64,000 nucleotides of DNA from Nocardia brasiliensis ATCC 700358. GTDB taxonomy: Bacteria; Actinomycetota; Actinomycetes; Mycobacteriales; Mycobacteriaceae. The stretch spans positions 7,998,001 to 8,062,000 of the forward strand of contig NC_018681.1 in assembly GCF_000250675.2 (NCBI RefSeq), in the 5' to 3' direction. Positions 53,041 to 61,517 of the stretch are shown in pieces (positions within the stretch are counted from its first letter, which is position 1; each line of letters starts with the position of its first letter). Position numbers and translations under genes: made by a program. The notes beneath the pieces are model-generated. The model was given only the letters and a program-made list of their open reading frames with translations. It was not told where the DNA came from and searched no databases.

Positions 53041-53532
53041 TCAGATGGCCAGCCGCGCCAGCATGTCCCGCGCCTGCTCGGCCGACTTCGGGTCGCACAG
53101 CACGTCATAGCGCCCGGCCACCAACTGCATGGTGGAGGCGAAGTCGCGCTGTCCCTTGGTCGCCGCGTACGGGATCGAGGTGGAGATGACACCGAAGATG
53201 ATGCCGCCGACCAGACCGACCAGCAGCGGGCCGAACGCGCCGTTGGTGGTGAACAGGCTCAACAGCAGACCGAGGAACAGGCCGAGCCAGGCCCCGCTCA
53301 CGACACCGCCGCCGATGACCTTGCCCCAGGTCAGCCGGTAGAGCACCCGCTCGACCTGCATCAGATCGACGCCGACGATGGTCACGTCCTGCACCGGGAA
53401 CTGACCGTCGGCGAGGAAATCGACCGCCTTCTGTGCCTCGGCATAGGTGGGATAGGAGCCGACCGGCCAGCCGGACGGCGGCGTCGGCAGGCCCTGCCGT
53501 CCGCGATTCGAGTTCCCCAAGGGATTCGTCAT
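53041..53532 (-). CDS. General-stress-protein-like membrane protein
   Basis: This 163-residue protein begins with a disordered PTPPSGWPVGSYPTYAEAQKAVDFL segment (about residues 16-40), the N-terminal repeat of GSP17M-like domains. Two glycine-rich TM helices follow around 73-112. A similar protein (Rv1234) lies in the same neighbourhood in M. tuberculosis, from memory. Role unknown, perhaps envelope stress. Its start is 12 bp beyond the stop of the citrate-lyase-like gene, all on the minus strand. Confidence 0.8.
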   Translation of the reverse strand: MTNPLGNSNRGRQGLPTPPSGWPVGSYPTYAEAQKAVDFLADGQFPVQDVTIVGVDLMQVERVLYRLTWGKVIGGGVVSGAWLGLFLGLLLSLFTTNGAFGPLLVGLVGGIIFGVISTSIPYAATKGQRDFASTMQLVAGRYDVLCDPKSAEQARDMLARLAI

Positions 53533-53544
53533 GTCTCTATTCTG

Positions 53545-54513
53545 CTATTCCGCCCGGTTTCCGGGTGGACTGAAACGCGTGGTCCGTGTCATTGCCGCGG
53601 CCCGGCCCTTGTCGGCGATCACCCGGGCCATCTTCGCGCTCGCCTCGTCGATCATCTCGTCGCCGAGCATGACCGCGCCGCGGGCGCCGCCCTCGGCCGA
53701 GGTGTGATAGGCGTACGCGTCCAGGATCAGTTCGGCCCGGTCGTAATCGGATTGGCGCGGGCTGAAGATCTCGTTGGCGGCGGCGATCTGCCCGGGATGC
53801 AGCACCCACTTGCCGTCGAACCCGAGCGCCGCGGTCCGTCCGGCGGCCCGCCGGAATCCGTCCAGATCGCGGATCTGCAGGTAGGGACCGTCGATCGCCT
53901 GCAGCCCGTGCGCGCGGGCGGTGAGCAGGATGGTCATCAGGATGTGGTGGTAGGCGTCGCCGGTGTCGTAACCCTCCGGCTGCTCACCGACCACCAGGGT
54001 GCGCATGTTGAGGCTGGCCATGAAGTCGGCGGGACCGAACACCAGCGCCTGCACCCGCGGGCTCGCGGTGGCGATCTCGTCGATATTGCGCAGGCCGAGC
54101 GCGTTCTCCAGCTGCGGCTCGATGCCGATCCGGCCCTCTTCGAGGCCGCACACCTTTTCCAACTGGGTGAGCAGCAGATCGAGGGCGCGGACCTGACCGG
54201 CGTCGGTCACCTTGGGCAGCAGGATGGCGTCCAGGTGCGCGCCCGCCCCCTCGACCACCGTGATCACGTCCGCGTAGGTCCACGAGGTCGTCCAGTCGTT
54301 CACCCGGACCACGCGCAGCTGCGCGCCCCAGTCGGAATCGTTGAGCGCCGCCACGATATTCGCGCGCGCCTCGGCTTTGGCGGCGGGCGCGACGGCGTCC
54401 TCCAGATCGAGGAACACCTCGTCGACGGGCAGCCCCTTGGCCTTGTCGATCATCTTCTTGTTGCTGCCGGGACAGGCGAGCACCGAGCGGCGCGGCTTCA
54501 AGATCACTCCCAT
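53545..54513 (-). CDS. HpcH/HpaI aldolase / citrate lyase beta-like (CitE) protein
   Basis: This 322-residue TIM-barrel lyase begins RRSVLACPGSNKKMIDKA and has the metal-binding acid in VFLDLEDAVAP. Later segments are IGIEPQLENALGLRN and GFDGKWVLHPGQIAA, as in L-malyl-CoA/beta-methylmalyl-CoA lyases and CitE-like proteins. It cleaves or hydrolyses a malyl- or citramalyl-CoA type ester. The ATG at 54513 matches the family start. It diverges from the MgtE-N/CBS gene across 51 bp. Confidence 0.87.
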   Translation of the reverse strand: MGVILKPRRSVLACPGSNKKMIDKAKGLPVDEVFLDLEDAVAPAAKAEARANIVAALNDSDWGAQLRVVRVNDWTTSWTYADVITVVEGAGAHLDAILLPKVTDAGQVRALDLLLTQLEKVCGLEEGRIGIEPQLENALGLRNIDEIATASPRVQALVFGPADFMASLNMRTLVVGEQPEGYDTGDAYHHILMTILLTARAHGLQAIDGPYLQIRDLDGFRRAAGRTAALGFDGKWVLHPGQIAAANEIFSPRQSDYDRAELILDAYAYHTSAEGGARGAVMLGDEMIDEASAKMARVIADKGRAAAMTRTTRFSPPGNRAE

Positions 54514-54564
54514 CGATCGTGGCGCGGGTACGTCACCCGGCCCCGAACCTCTAGCCTGGCAAGC

Positions 54565-55851
54565 ATGGCAGCTACCAGGGTGTACGTCGCCAGGCTGGCC
54601 GGCCTGGTGGTGTTGGGGCCGGACGGCGAGTCTATCGGCCGGGTCCGCGACGTCGTCGTGGCCATCCGCTACGACCGTCAGCAGCCCCGGGTGCACGGCC
54701 TCGTCGTCGAATTACCCACCCGGCGCCGCATTTTCGTGCCCATGCTGCGGGTCACCGCGATCGAGCCGGGGGTGGTCACGCTCAATACCGGCACCGTGAG
54801 CCTGCGCCGGTTCACGCAACGGCCGGGCGAGTTGCTCGCCCTCGCACAGATCGTGGATTCGTCGGTGCGCGTGGAAGATCCCGACCTGCCCGACCTGCAC
54901 GGGGTGGACGTCTTCGTGGTCGATCTCGGCATCGAACTGACCCGCACCAGGGACTGGCGGGTGAACCGGGTCGCGGTGCGCGGGCATCGCAGGCTCGGCC
55001 GCCGCCGGACCGTGCACGTGGTGGACTGGATCCATGTCGCCGGGCTGACGCCGTACGAGATCGGCAGGCCGGGCCAGGACGTCACGCAGCTGCTGGAGCA
55101 GTTCGAGGGCATGCGGCCCGCCGACGTCGCGCACCTGCTGCGCGAACTGCCGGAGAAGCGCCGGCTGGAGGTGGCCGTCGCGCTGGACGACGAACGTCTC
55201 GCCGATGTCGTGCAGGAGCTCCCCGACGACGAGCAGGTCGCGTTACTCGGCCGGCTGGAGGTGCGCCGGGCGGCCGACGTGCTGGAGGCGATGGACCCCG
55301 ACGACGCGGCCGACCTGCTCGGCGAGCTCCCCGTCGGCGAGGCCGAATCGCTGCTGGCGCTGATGGACCCGGAGGAGTCCGAACCGGTCCGCCGGCTGCT
55401 CGAGCATTCCCCGTACAGCGCGGGCGGTCTGATGACGCCCAAGCCGGTGATCCTGACCCCGTCCACCACGGTCGCCGAGGCGCTGGCCCGGGTGCGCAAC
55501 CCGGACCTGACGCCCGCACTGGCCTCGATGGTGTTCGTGGTCCGCCCGCCGACCGCCACCCCGACCGGGCGGTACCTGGGTTCGGTGCATATCCAGCAGC
55601 TGCTGCGGGAACCACCGGCCCATCTGATCGGCGGCATCCTCGACGCCGACCTGGCTCCGCTGCGTCCCGACGTCCCGTTGAGCGCGGTGACCCGCTACTT
55701 CGCGACCTACAACCTGGTCTGCGGGCCGGTGGTGGACGACGAGAACCACCTACTCGGCGCCGTCAGCGTGGACGACGTGCTGGACCATCTGCTACCCGAC
55801 GACTGGCGCGACCAGGAAGAGCTGCACGAGGGGATACCGGGACATGAGTGA
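54565..55851 (+). CDS. MgtE N-terminal/CBS domain protein with PRC-barrel, no membrane domain
   Basis: This 428-residue protein has a PRC-barrel-like start (about residues 5-75). An MgtE_N superhelical domain follows (about 170-280, repeated ADVAHLLRELPEKRR / ADVVQELPDDEQ helices), then a CBS pair (about 285-415). The membrane channel of MgtE is missing, so it is probably a Mg2+-sensing regulatory protein. It resembles Rv1232c. TAGCCT (54552-54557) is 7 nt before the ATG. The next gene overlaps its end by 8 bp. Confidence 0.9.
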   Translation: MAATRVYVARLAGLVVLGPDGESIGRVRDVVVAIRYDRQQPRVHGLVVELPTRRRIFVPMLRVTAIEPGVVTLNTGTVSLRRFTQRPGELLALAQIVDSSVRVEDPDLPDLHGVDVFVVDLGIELTRTRDWRVNRVAVRGHRRLGRRRTVHVVDWIHVAGLTPYEIGRPGQDVTQLLEQFEGMRPADVAHLLRELPEKRRLEVAVALDDERLADVVQELPDDEQVALLGRLEVRRAADVLEAMDPDDAADLLGELPVGEAESLLALMDPEESEPVRRLLEHSPYSAGGLMTPKPVILTPSTTVAEALARVRNPDLTPALASMVFVVRPPTATPTGRYLGSVHIQQLLREPPAHLIGGILDADLAPLRPDVPLSAVTRYFATYNLVCGPVVDDENHLLGAVSVDDVLDHLLPDDWRDQEELHEGIPGHE

Positions 55852-56407
55852 CAAACCCGGCGGCGCCCGGCAACGGCTGGAGACACCGGTCGAGGGCCGG
55901 TTCCGGATCGACTGGGATGCCGAGGCGCTCGCGCGCAGCAGCGAACGCGTCGCCCGCTTCCTCGGCACCGGCCGCTACCTGGCCATTCAGACGATCGTCG
56001 TGATTGTTTGGATCGCGTTAAATGTTTCGGTCGTCGCGTTGCGCTGGGATCCGTATCCCTTCATCCTGTTGAATCTGGCGTTCTCGACCCAGGCGGCCTA
56101 CGCCGCGCCGTTGATCCTGCTGGCGCAGAACCGGCAGGACAATCGAGATCGGGTCTCGCTGGAGGAAGACCGGATGCGGGCCGCGCAGACCAAGGCGGAC
56201 ACCGAATTTCTCGCCCGCGAACTCGCCTCACTGCGGATCGCGGTCGGCGAAGTCGCGACTCGCGACTATCTGCGCAGGGAATTGGAGGAGCTGAGGGAGA
56301 TACTCGACCGGATCGAAGGCGCAGGCGCCGAGAAGCCTAGACGCAAGAAAAACTCCGCCCGAAAGCAGGCTCCGATCCCGGTTTCGCCGCCTGTAGCTGA
56401 TGATTGA
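55844..56407 (+). CDS. DUF1003 family membrane protein
   Basis: This 187-residue protein has two TM helices (about residues 45-63 and 72-92) with the DUF1003 pattern RVARFLGTGRYL, LNLAFSTQAAYAAPLILLAQNRQ. A coiled-coil region (about 100-155) and a basic tail follow. Function is unknown. Overlap with the MgtE-N/CBS gene indicates coupled translation and a shared role, perhaps in ion homeostasis (inference). Confidence 0.9.
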   Translation: MSDKPGGARQRLETPVEGRFRIDWDAEALARSSERVARFLGTGRYLAIQTIVVIVWIALNVSVVALRWDPYPFILLNLAFSTQAAYAAPLILLAQNRQDNRDRVSLEEDRMRAAQTKADTEFLARELASLRIAVGEVATRDYLRRELEELREILDRIEGAGAEKPRRKKNSARKQAPIPVSPPVADD

Positions 56408-56419
56408 CCGGGATTACGT

Positions 56420-56454
56420 AACAACTACCTGCTGGAAATGCGAACAACTACCTG
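56420..56454. repeat. Two direct 12-bp repeats upstream of the lytic transglycosylase
   Basis: AACAACTACCTG occurs at 56420-56431 and again at 56443-56454, 23 bp apart (about two helical turns). They lie 130-165 bp before the start codon, in the presumed promoter of the secreted transglycosylase gene. The spacing suits a dimeric or paired regulator site. No regulator is identified. Confidence 0.45.
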
Positions 56455-56583
56455 ACTGGTGGGTAACCTGGACAGCGTTGTCCTGAGCGGCGGCAGGCCA
56501 GGGACTGGGCGAGGACGGGCATCCGACCCTCGCGGGCACCCCACCGCAGCCGCTTCCACGACGTAGAGGATTGGTGTGGCCGA

Positions 56584-58065
56584 ATGCGAATTTCTACCCC
56601 GATAACCGTCTCGGCCCTGGTCGTAGCTGGTCTTGTGGCCAGCGGCTCGGCCTCCAACCTCTCCTCCTCGAGCACCACGCCCAAAGCCCCGGAGGCTTTG
56701 TTGGCCGCGTCCACAAACCCAGCAAATTCCGGTAGCTCGGACAGCACGAGCCAGACCGGTCTGTCTCGGACAGTCGGCCTGCTTCCGGTCACCCAGGACG
56801 TCCCCCGCAAACTTCGAGCTATGACACCGGGCTCCAACGGCAGCGCGCCGTTCGCCGGGACGATCCCGCTGCAGGAGATCTCGCTCCCCCTGGTCGGCGG
56901 GGCGCTCGGCATCCCGGAGATCGTGCTCGCCGCGTACCGCAACGCCGAACTAGCGATGGAATCCTCCACCCCTGGTTGCGGGGTTTCCTGGAGCCTGCTG
57001 GCGGGCATCGGCCGGATCGAATCTGGTCACGCGGGCGGCGGTCGCACCGACGCCGCGGGCACCACGGTCACCCCGATCTACGGGCCCGCGCTGGACGGCA
57101 CCCTGCCCGGCAACGAGATCATCAAGGCCGCCAGCGGCGGTTACGTGCGCGCGGTCGGACCCATGCAGTTCCTTCCCGGCACCTGGGCCCAGTACGCGGC
57201 CGACGGCAACGGTGACGGCGTCTCCGATCCCAACAACGTCTTCGACGCCGCGCTCGGCGCCGCGAAGTACCTCTGCTCCGGCGGGCTCGATCTCCGCGAC
57301 CAGGCACAGGAACTGCGCTCGGTGCTGCGCTACAACAACTCGACCGCCTACGCGGCGAACGTGCTCAGCTGGGCGGCGGCGTACCGCACCGGTGGCTCGC
57401 CGACCCAGGTGACCATCGCGCCCGACATCATCCCGCCGGGCAGCGCCCCGATCCAGGTGGCGGACATGCAGGCCGTCGATACGACGAAGGTGACCTATAC
57501 GTCGCCGCGCTCGGCGCCGGAGACCACCGCCACCACCCCGGCCGCGCCGACGCCGACCGAGGTGATGATCAACATCCCCGGCCTGCCGCCGATCCCCTGT
57601 GGCATCTTCTGCCCGCCGCCGCCGAAGCCGCTCAATCCCTGTGACCCGGTGACCGTTCCGGCGCCGATGCCGCGCCCGGGCGACCCGGCCCCGACCGTCG
57701 CGGTGCCCGGCGCGCCCGAGCAGACCTTCGGCGCGGGCGTGGCGGCGCCCAATCCGGCGCACCCGGAGCAGGCCGTGGACCCGGCGCATCCGGAACAGGC
57801 CGTCGCGCCGGTCGCACCGGTCTGCACGACGCCGCCCGCCGGTCCCGAGGCGCAGCAGCAGACCCAGGCGCCACAGGAGCAGGTGCAGGCGCCCGAGCAG
57901 GCCCAGCCGGCGCCGGAATCAGCGCCCACGGTCGCGGTCGAGTCCGCACCCACGGTCGCCGGCGACCCGCCGCCCGCACCGGCCCCCGCGGCCGCGCCGA
58001 CCCAACCGCCCGGCATCACCCTGCCGTTCGGTGTCGTGATTCCACTGCCTGCCCCCCAGGGCTGA
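56584..58065 (+). CDS. Secreted lytic transglycosylase with long Pro/Ala-rich tail
   Basis: This 493-residue protein has a signal peptide (about 1-25) and a disordered Ser/Thr stretch. An MltB/SLT-type domain (about 115-275) follows, with catalytic E146 in LLAGIGRIESGH, the GPMQFLP motif and the LRYNNS turn. The last 200 residues are Pro/Ala/Gln-rich and include a repeated AHPEQAV unit; this part probably spans or binds the cell wall. It cleaves peptidoglycan glycan strands. A second paralog follows. Synteny with Rv1230c is likely. Confidence 0.9.
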   Translation: MRISTPITVSALVVAGLVASGSASNLSSSSTTPKAPEALLAASTNPANSGSSDSTSQTGLSRTVGLLPVTQDVPRKLRAMTPGSNGSAPFAGTIPLQEISLPLVGGALGIPEIVLAAYRNAELAMESSTPGCGVSWSLLAGIGRIESGHAGGGRTDAAGTTVTPIYGPALDGTLPGNEIIKAASGGYVRAVGPMQFLPGTWAQYAADGNGDGVSDPNNVFDAALGAAKYLCSGGLDLRDQAQELRSVLRYNNSTAYAANVLSWAAAYRTGGSPTQVTIAPDIIPPGSAPIQVADMQAVDTTKVTYTSPRSAPETTATTPAAPTPTEVMINIPGLPPIPCGIFCPPPPKPLNPCDPVTVPAPMPRPGDPAPTVAVPGAPEQTFGAGVAAPNPAHPEQAVDPAHPEQAVAPVAPVCTTPPAGPEAQQQTQAPQEQVQAPEQAQPAPESAPTVAVESAPTVAGDPPPAPAPAAAPTQPPGITLPFGVVIPLPAPQG

Positions 58066-58178
58066 AAATACACATCGTGACAGGTCACGAAGGAGTAACA
58101 AACAGGTCTCGAATGCGGTAGCCTTCTCTTCGTCAGATCACGAAGGGCTCACACGAGCCATTGGAGGGTCACCGCACA

Positions 58179-59030
58179 GTGGGGCGTCACCGAAAACCAC
58201 CGACTGTCACCATCCGGCGCAGTTCGGTTCTTGCTCTAACCGGTTTGGTTCCCGCTGGCCTCACGGCCGTCGGCGCCGCGTCCGAGGTGGGAGACGGGAC
58301 TCATGCCGCCGCGGCGGTTCAGCAGCTCCCGGGGGATGAGAACGCGCTGGGCGCCAAGCCCGGCGAGGAGCCGATCGAATTCGTCATGCACGCTATGGCG
58401 CAGCAGCGGGTGGCACCGCCACCGATCGTGAAAACCGTTGCGCTGCCGGAAGGTAGGCAGAAAGCGGACCTGCCCGCCGGGCCGATGGGCGTGCCGGGTA
58501 TCGCGGTCGCCGCCTACCAGAACGCCGAGCGGGTGCTCGGCGCCGAGAACCCCACGTGCAATATGCCGTGGACCATGCTGGCCGGCATCGGACGGGTCGA
58601 GTCCACCCACGACTACGGCGGCAAGGCCGACGGCGACGGTAATTCGCTCGCCCCGGTCTACGGACCCGTGCTCGACGGATCGCTCTACGGCAACAACGTG
58701 ATTCGCGACTCCGACGACGGTGAGCTGGACGGCCTGGCCGGGTACGACCGCGCGATCGGGCCGATGCAGTTCCTGCCGCAGACGTGGAAGCACTACGCGG
58801 CCGACGGCAACGGCGACGGCATCGCCGATCCGCAGAACCTCTTCGACGCGGCACTGACCGCCGGAAAGTACCTGTGCGACGGCGGTTTGAACATGCGCGA
58901 CCTGTCCCAGCAGTCCAAGGCGATCCTGCGCTACAACAACTCGATGGCCTACGTCGCGAACGTCATGGCGTGGGAGACCTCCTACGCCAACGGCGTCGCA
59001 CCCCGGCCCGGGGACCTGCCCAAAATTTGA
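58179..59030 (+). CDS. Lytic transglycosylase-domain protein (tandem paralog)
   Basis: This 283-residue protein has a basic N-terminus and hydrophobic segment (about residues 14-35). The catalytic domain has E141 in LLAGIGRVESTH-like context (AGIGRVESTH), IGPMQFLPQTW and ILRYNNSMAY. It lacks the long Pro-rich tail of its neighbour. GTG 58179 follows GGAGGG (58163-58168) by 10 nt. It probably also trims peptidoglycan. The pair looks like a tandem duplication with divergence in the tail. Confidence 0.9.
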   Translation: MGRHRKPPTVTIRRSSVLALTGLVPAGLTAVGAASEVGDGTHAAAAVQQLPGDENALGAKPGEEPIEFVMHAMAQQRVAPPPIVKTVALPEGRQKADLPAGPMGVPGIAVAAYQNAERVLGAENPTCNMPWTMLAGIGRVESTHDYGGKADGDGNSLAPVYGPVLDGSLYGNNVIRDSDDGELDGLAGYDRAIGPMQFLPQTWKHYAADGNGDGIADPQNLFDAALTAGKYLCDGGLNMRDLSQQSKAILRYNNSMAYVANVMAWETSYANGVAPRPGDLPKI

Positions 59031-59049
59031 CACGCCTAAAATTCCTGCC

Positions 59050-60186
59050 ATGCCAGTAGTTACGGAATCGGATGTGCGGGGCGCCCTCGCGAAGGTCGAC
59101 GATCCGGAGATCCGCAAGCCGATCACCGAACTGGGCATGGTGAAGAGCATCGCGATCGGCAGCGACAGCAATGTCCACGTCGAGATCTACCTGACCACGG
59201 CGGGCTGCCCGCTGCGCACCGAGATCACGCAGCGGGTCACCAAGGCGGTCGCCGATGTCGCCGGGGTCGGCGCGGTCACCGTCGAGCTGGACGTGATGAA
59301 CGACGAGCAGCGCACCAACCTGCGCAAGCAGCTGCGCGGCGACTCGGCCGACCCGGTCATTCCCTTCGCCCAGCCCGGCTCGCTGACCAGGGTGTACGCC
59401 GTCGCGTCCGGGAAGGGCGGAGTCGGGAAGTCCAGCGTCACAGTCAATCTCGCCGCCGCCATGGCCGCCCGCGGCCTCTCGGTCGGCGTGCTCGACGCCG
59501 ATATCTACGGGCACTCGATCCCGCGCATGCTCGGCACCGACGCCCGGCCGACCCAGGTCGAGAAGATGATCATGCCGCCGCAGGCGCACGGCGTGAAGAT
59601 GATCTCGATCGCGCAATTCACCAAGGGCAACACGCCCGTGGTGTGGCGCGGCCCGATGCTGCACCGGGCGCTGCAGCAGTTCCTCGCCGACGTGTTCTGG
59701 GGCGATCTGGACGTGCTGCTGCTCGACCTGCCGCCCGGCACCGGCGATATCGCCATCTCGATCGCCCAGCTGATCCCCGGCGCGGAGATCCTGGTCGTCA
59801 CCACCCCGCAGATCGCGGCCGCCGAGGTGGCCGAGCGCGCGGGCGCGATCGCGTTGCAGACCAGGCAGCGGATCGCCGGCGTGGTGGAGAACATGTCCTG
59901 GCTCGATCTGCCCGACGGCAGCCGGATGGAGCTCTACGGCGCCGGCGGCGGACAGGTGGTCGCCGAGCGACTGACCCGCGCGGTCGGCGCCGAGGTGCCG
60001 CTGCTCGGTCAGATCCCGATCGAGCAGGCCGTGCGGGAGGCGGGCGACGAAGGCAATCCGATCGTGCTGCGCGATCCGGAGACCCCCGCCGCCAAGGCGC
60101 TGCTCGCGGTCGCCGACAAACTCGCGGTCCGTCGCCGCGGTCTCGCGGGTATGTCCCTGGGTATCGACACCACCCGGCATTTGTAG
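59050..60186 (+). CDS. mrp: Mrp/ApbC family P-loop ATPase, iron-sulfur carrier type
   Basis: This 378-residue protein has an N-terminal MIP18-like domain (1-85, with LTTAGCPL) and the deviant Walker A GKGGVGKSS (121-129). DADIYGHSIPRMLG and DLPPGTGDIAI follow. Mrp proteins bind and transfer [4Fe-4S] clusters. The CxxC that usually follows VVENMS is absent here (VVENMSWLDLPDGS); this also seems usual in actinobacterial Mrp. TAAAAT (59037-59042) lies 7 nt before the ATG, so it is probably leaderless. Confidence 0.93.
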   Translation: MPVVTESDVRGALAKVDDPEIRKPITELGMVKSIAIGSDSNVHVEIYLTTAGCPLRTEITQRVTKAVADVAGVGAVTVELDVMNDEQRTNLRKQLRGDSADPVIPFAQPGSLTRVYAVASGKGGVGKSSVTVNLAAAMAARGLSVGVLDADIYGHSIPRMLGTDARPTQVEKMIMPPQAHGVKMISIAQFTKGNTPVVWRGPMLHRALQQFLADVFWGDLDVLLLDLPPGTGDIAISIAQLIPGAEILVVTTPQIAAAEVAERAGAIALQTRQRIAGVVENMSWLDLPDGSRMELYGAGGGQVVAERLTRAVGAEVPLLGQIPIEQAVREAGDEGNPIVLRDPETPAAKALLAVADKLAVRRRGLAGMSLGIDTTRHL

Positions 60187-60273
60187 GCACTCGGCTTCGC
60201 GGCACCAGCGCGAAGTCCGATTCCCGCGCGAGGACGCGTGCCCGGTGTCGGCGGGTGCCAATAAGCTTGCGGC

Positions 60274-60600
60274 ATGCTCACGTTACTGCTGTACGTGTTG
60301 ATCGTCGGTCTGGTGGCCGCGGTGCTGTTCCTGCTCGCCAGTGCGGTGTTCGGCCGGTCCGAGGAGCTGGGCCCGCTGCCGGAGGGGACCACCGCGACCG
60401 TGCTGCCCGCCGCGGGCATCAGCGGCGCCGACGTCCGGTCCCTGCGCTTCCAGCAGGTGGTGCGCGGCTACAAGACGGGCGAGGTGGACTGGGCGCTGGC
60501 CCGGTTGGCCGCCCGGATCGATGAATTGCAGCACCAGCTGGCCGAGGCGCAGGCCAACACCGGACGGTGGCAGACACCGGTCGCGCCCGAGCCGAAATGA
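60274..60600 (+). CDS. Small membrane-anchored DivIVA-like domain protein
   Basis: This 108-residue protein has one N-terminal TM helix (about 2-25) and a DivIVA-like helix (VRSLRFQQVVRGYKTGEVDWALARL). A coiled-coil follows (about 75-98). It resembles Rv1209. It may help recruit envelope synthesis factors (inference). TAAGCT (60262-60267) ends 6 nt before the ATG. Its stop overlaps the tag start (ATGA). Confidence 0.85.
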   Translation: MLTLLLYVLIVGLVAAVLFLLASAVFGRSEELGPLPEGTTATVLPAAGISGADVRSLRFQQVVRGYKTGEVDWALARLAARIDELQHQLAEAQANTGRWQTPVAPEPK

Positions 60601-61208
60601 CCCGCCCGGCCGATCTGACCCTGGCCGAGGACGACGGCCGTGTCCGTTGCGCCTGGCCGCTGGAAACCCAGCTCTATCGCGACTACCACGACTACGAGTG
60701 GGGCAAGCCGCTGCACGGCGACGACGCGCTGTTCGAGCGGCTGTGCCTCGAAGCGTTCCAATCGGGGCTGTCCTGGATCACCATCCTGCGCAAGCGGCCC
60801 GCGTTCCGGGCGGCGTTCGCCGATTTCTCGATCGAGCGCGTCGCCGAGTTCGGCGACGCGGACGTGGCCCGGCTGCTCGCCGATCCGGGCATCGTCCGTA
60901 ACCGGTTGAAGATCGACGCGGCGATCAGCAACGCCCGGGTTGCCAGGGAACTCGATAACGGACTGGACAAGCTGCTGTGGTCGTTCGCGCCGCCGCCCCG
61001 GCCGCGCCCCGCGACGGGCGCCGATGTGCCCGCCACCACACCCGAATCCGTAGCTCTGGCAAAAGAATTGAAGCGGAGAGGGTTCCGTTTCGTCGGCCCG
61101 ACCACCGCCTACGCACTGATGCAGGCGACCGGGATGGTAGACGATCACCTGGCCGATTGCTGGGTCGGTAGCGAGGTGCCCGGCACAGGCCGACCGGTCA
61201 CTTTTTGA
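60597..61208 (+). CDS. tag: DNA-3-methyladenine glycosylase I
   Basis: This 203-residue enzyme matches Tag: RCAWP with the first zinc Cys, YHDYEWGKPLHGDDALFERL, FQSGLSWITILRKR and the closing HLADCW with the zinc His and Cys. It removes 3-methyladenine from alkylated DNA. The ATG overlaps the upstream stop (ATGA). The order DivIVA-like/tag/DUF3117/glgA/glgC is as in mycobacteria. Confidence 0.96.
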   Translation: MTRPADLTLAEDDGRVRCAWPLETQLYRDYHDYEWGKPLHGDDALFERLCLEAFQSGLSWITILRKRPAFRAAFADFSIERVAEFGDADVARLLADPGIVRNRLKIDAAISNARVARELDNGLDKLLWSFAPPPRPRPATGADVPATTPESVALAKELKRRGFRFVGPTTAYALMQATGMVDDHLADCWVGSEVPGTGRPVTF

Positions 61209-61349
61209 ACTCAGGTATCCGTCCACATCCGCGATAGGGAAGAATGGGACGGGTGTAGCTCGCCAAATGCCGGCGAGCTCGCTGGTTGGTGACAACTGGA
61301 GTTCCAAGAAAGTGCGCAGCATATCGCGCAGATCTGGAGGGAGCAGAGG

Positions 61350-61517
61350 ATGGCGGCCATGAAGCCCCGTACCGGGGACGGTCCCCTCGAGGCAACCAAG
61401 GAAGGGCGTGGAATCGTCATGCGGGTTCCACTCGAGGGTGGCGGGCGTCTGGTCGTCGAACTCACGCCGGACGAGGCCGCGGCACTCGGCGACGAACTGA
61501 AGAGTGTCACCAGCTAA
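61350..61517 (+). CDS. DUF3117 micro-protein
   Basis: This 55-residue protein (MAAMKPRTGDGPLEATKEGR, then IVMRVPLEGGGRLVVELTP and DEAAALGDEL) is a highly conserved actinobacterial family, Rv1211-like. Function is unknown. GGAGGG (61336-61341) precedes ATG 61350 by 8 nt. Its last codons overlap the start of the methyltransferase gene. Confidence 0.95.
   Translation: MAAMKPRTGDGPLEATKEGRGIVMRVPLEGGGRLVVELTPDEAAALGDELKSVTS

Noticed and set aside
58080..58178. c-di-AMP (ydaO-type) riboswitch before the second lytic transglycosylase
   Set aside because: Such switches precede some actinobacterial wall hydrolases, but I could not find the conserved core in this 100-bp leader.
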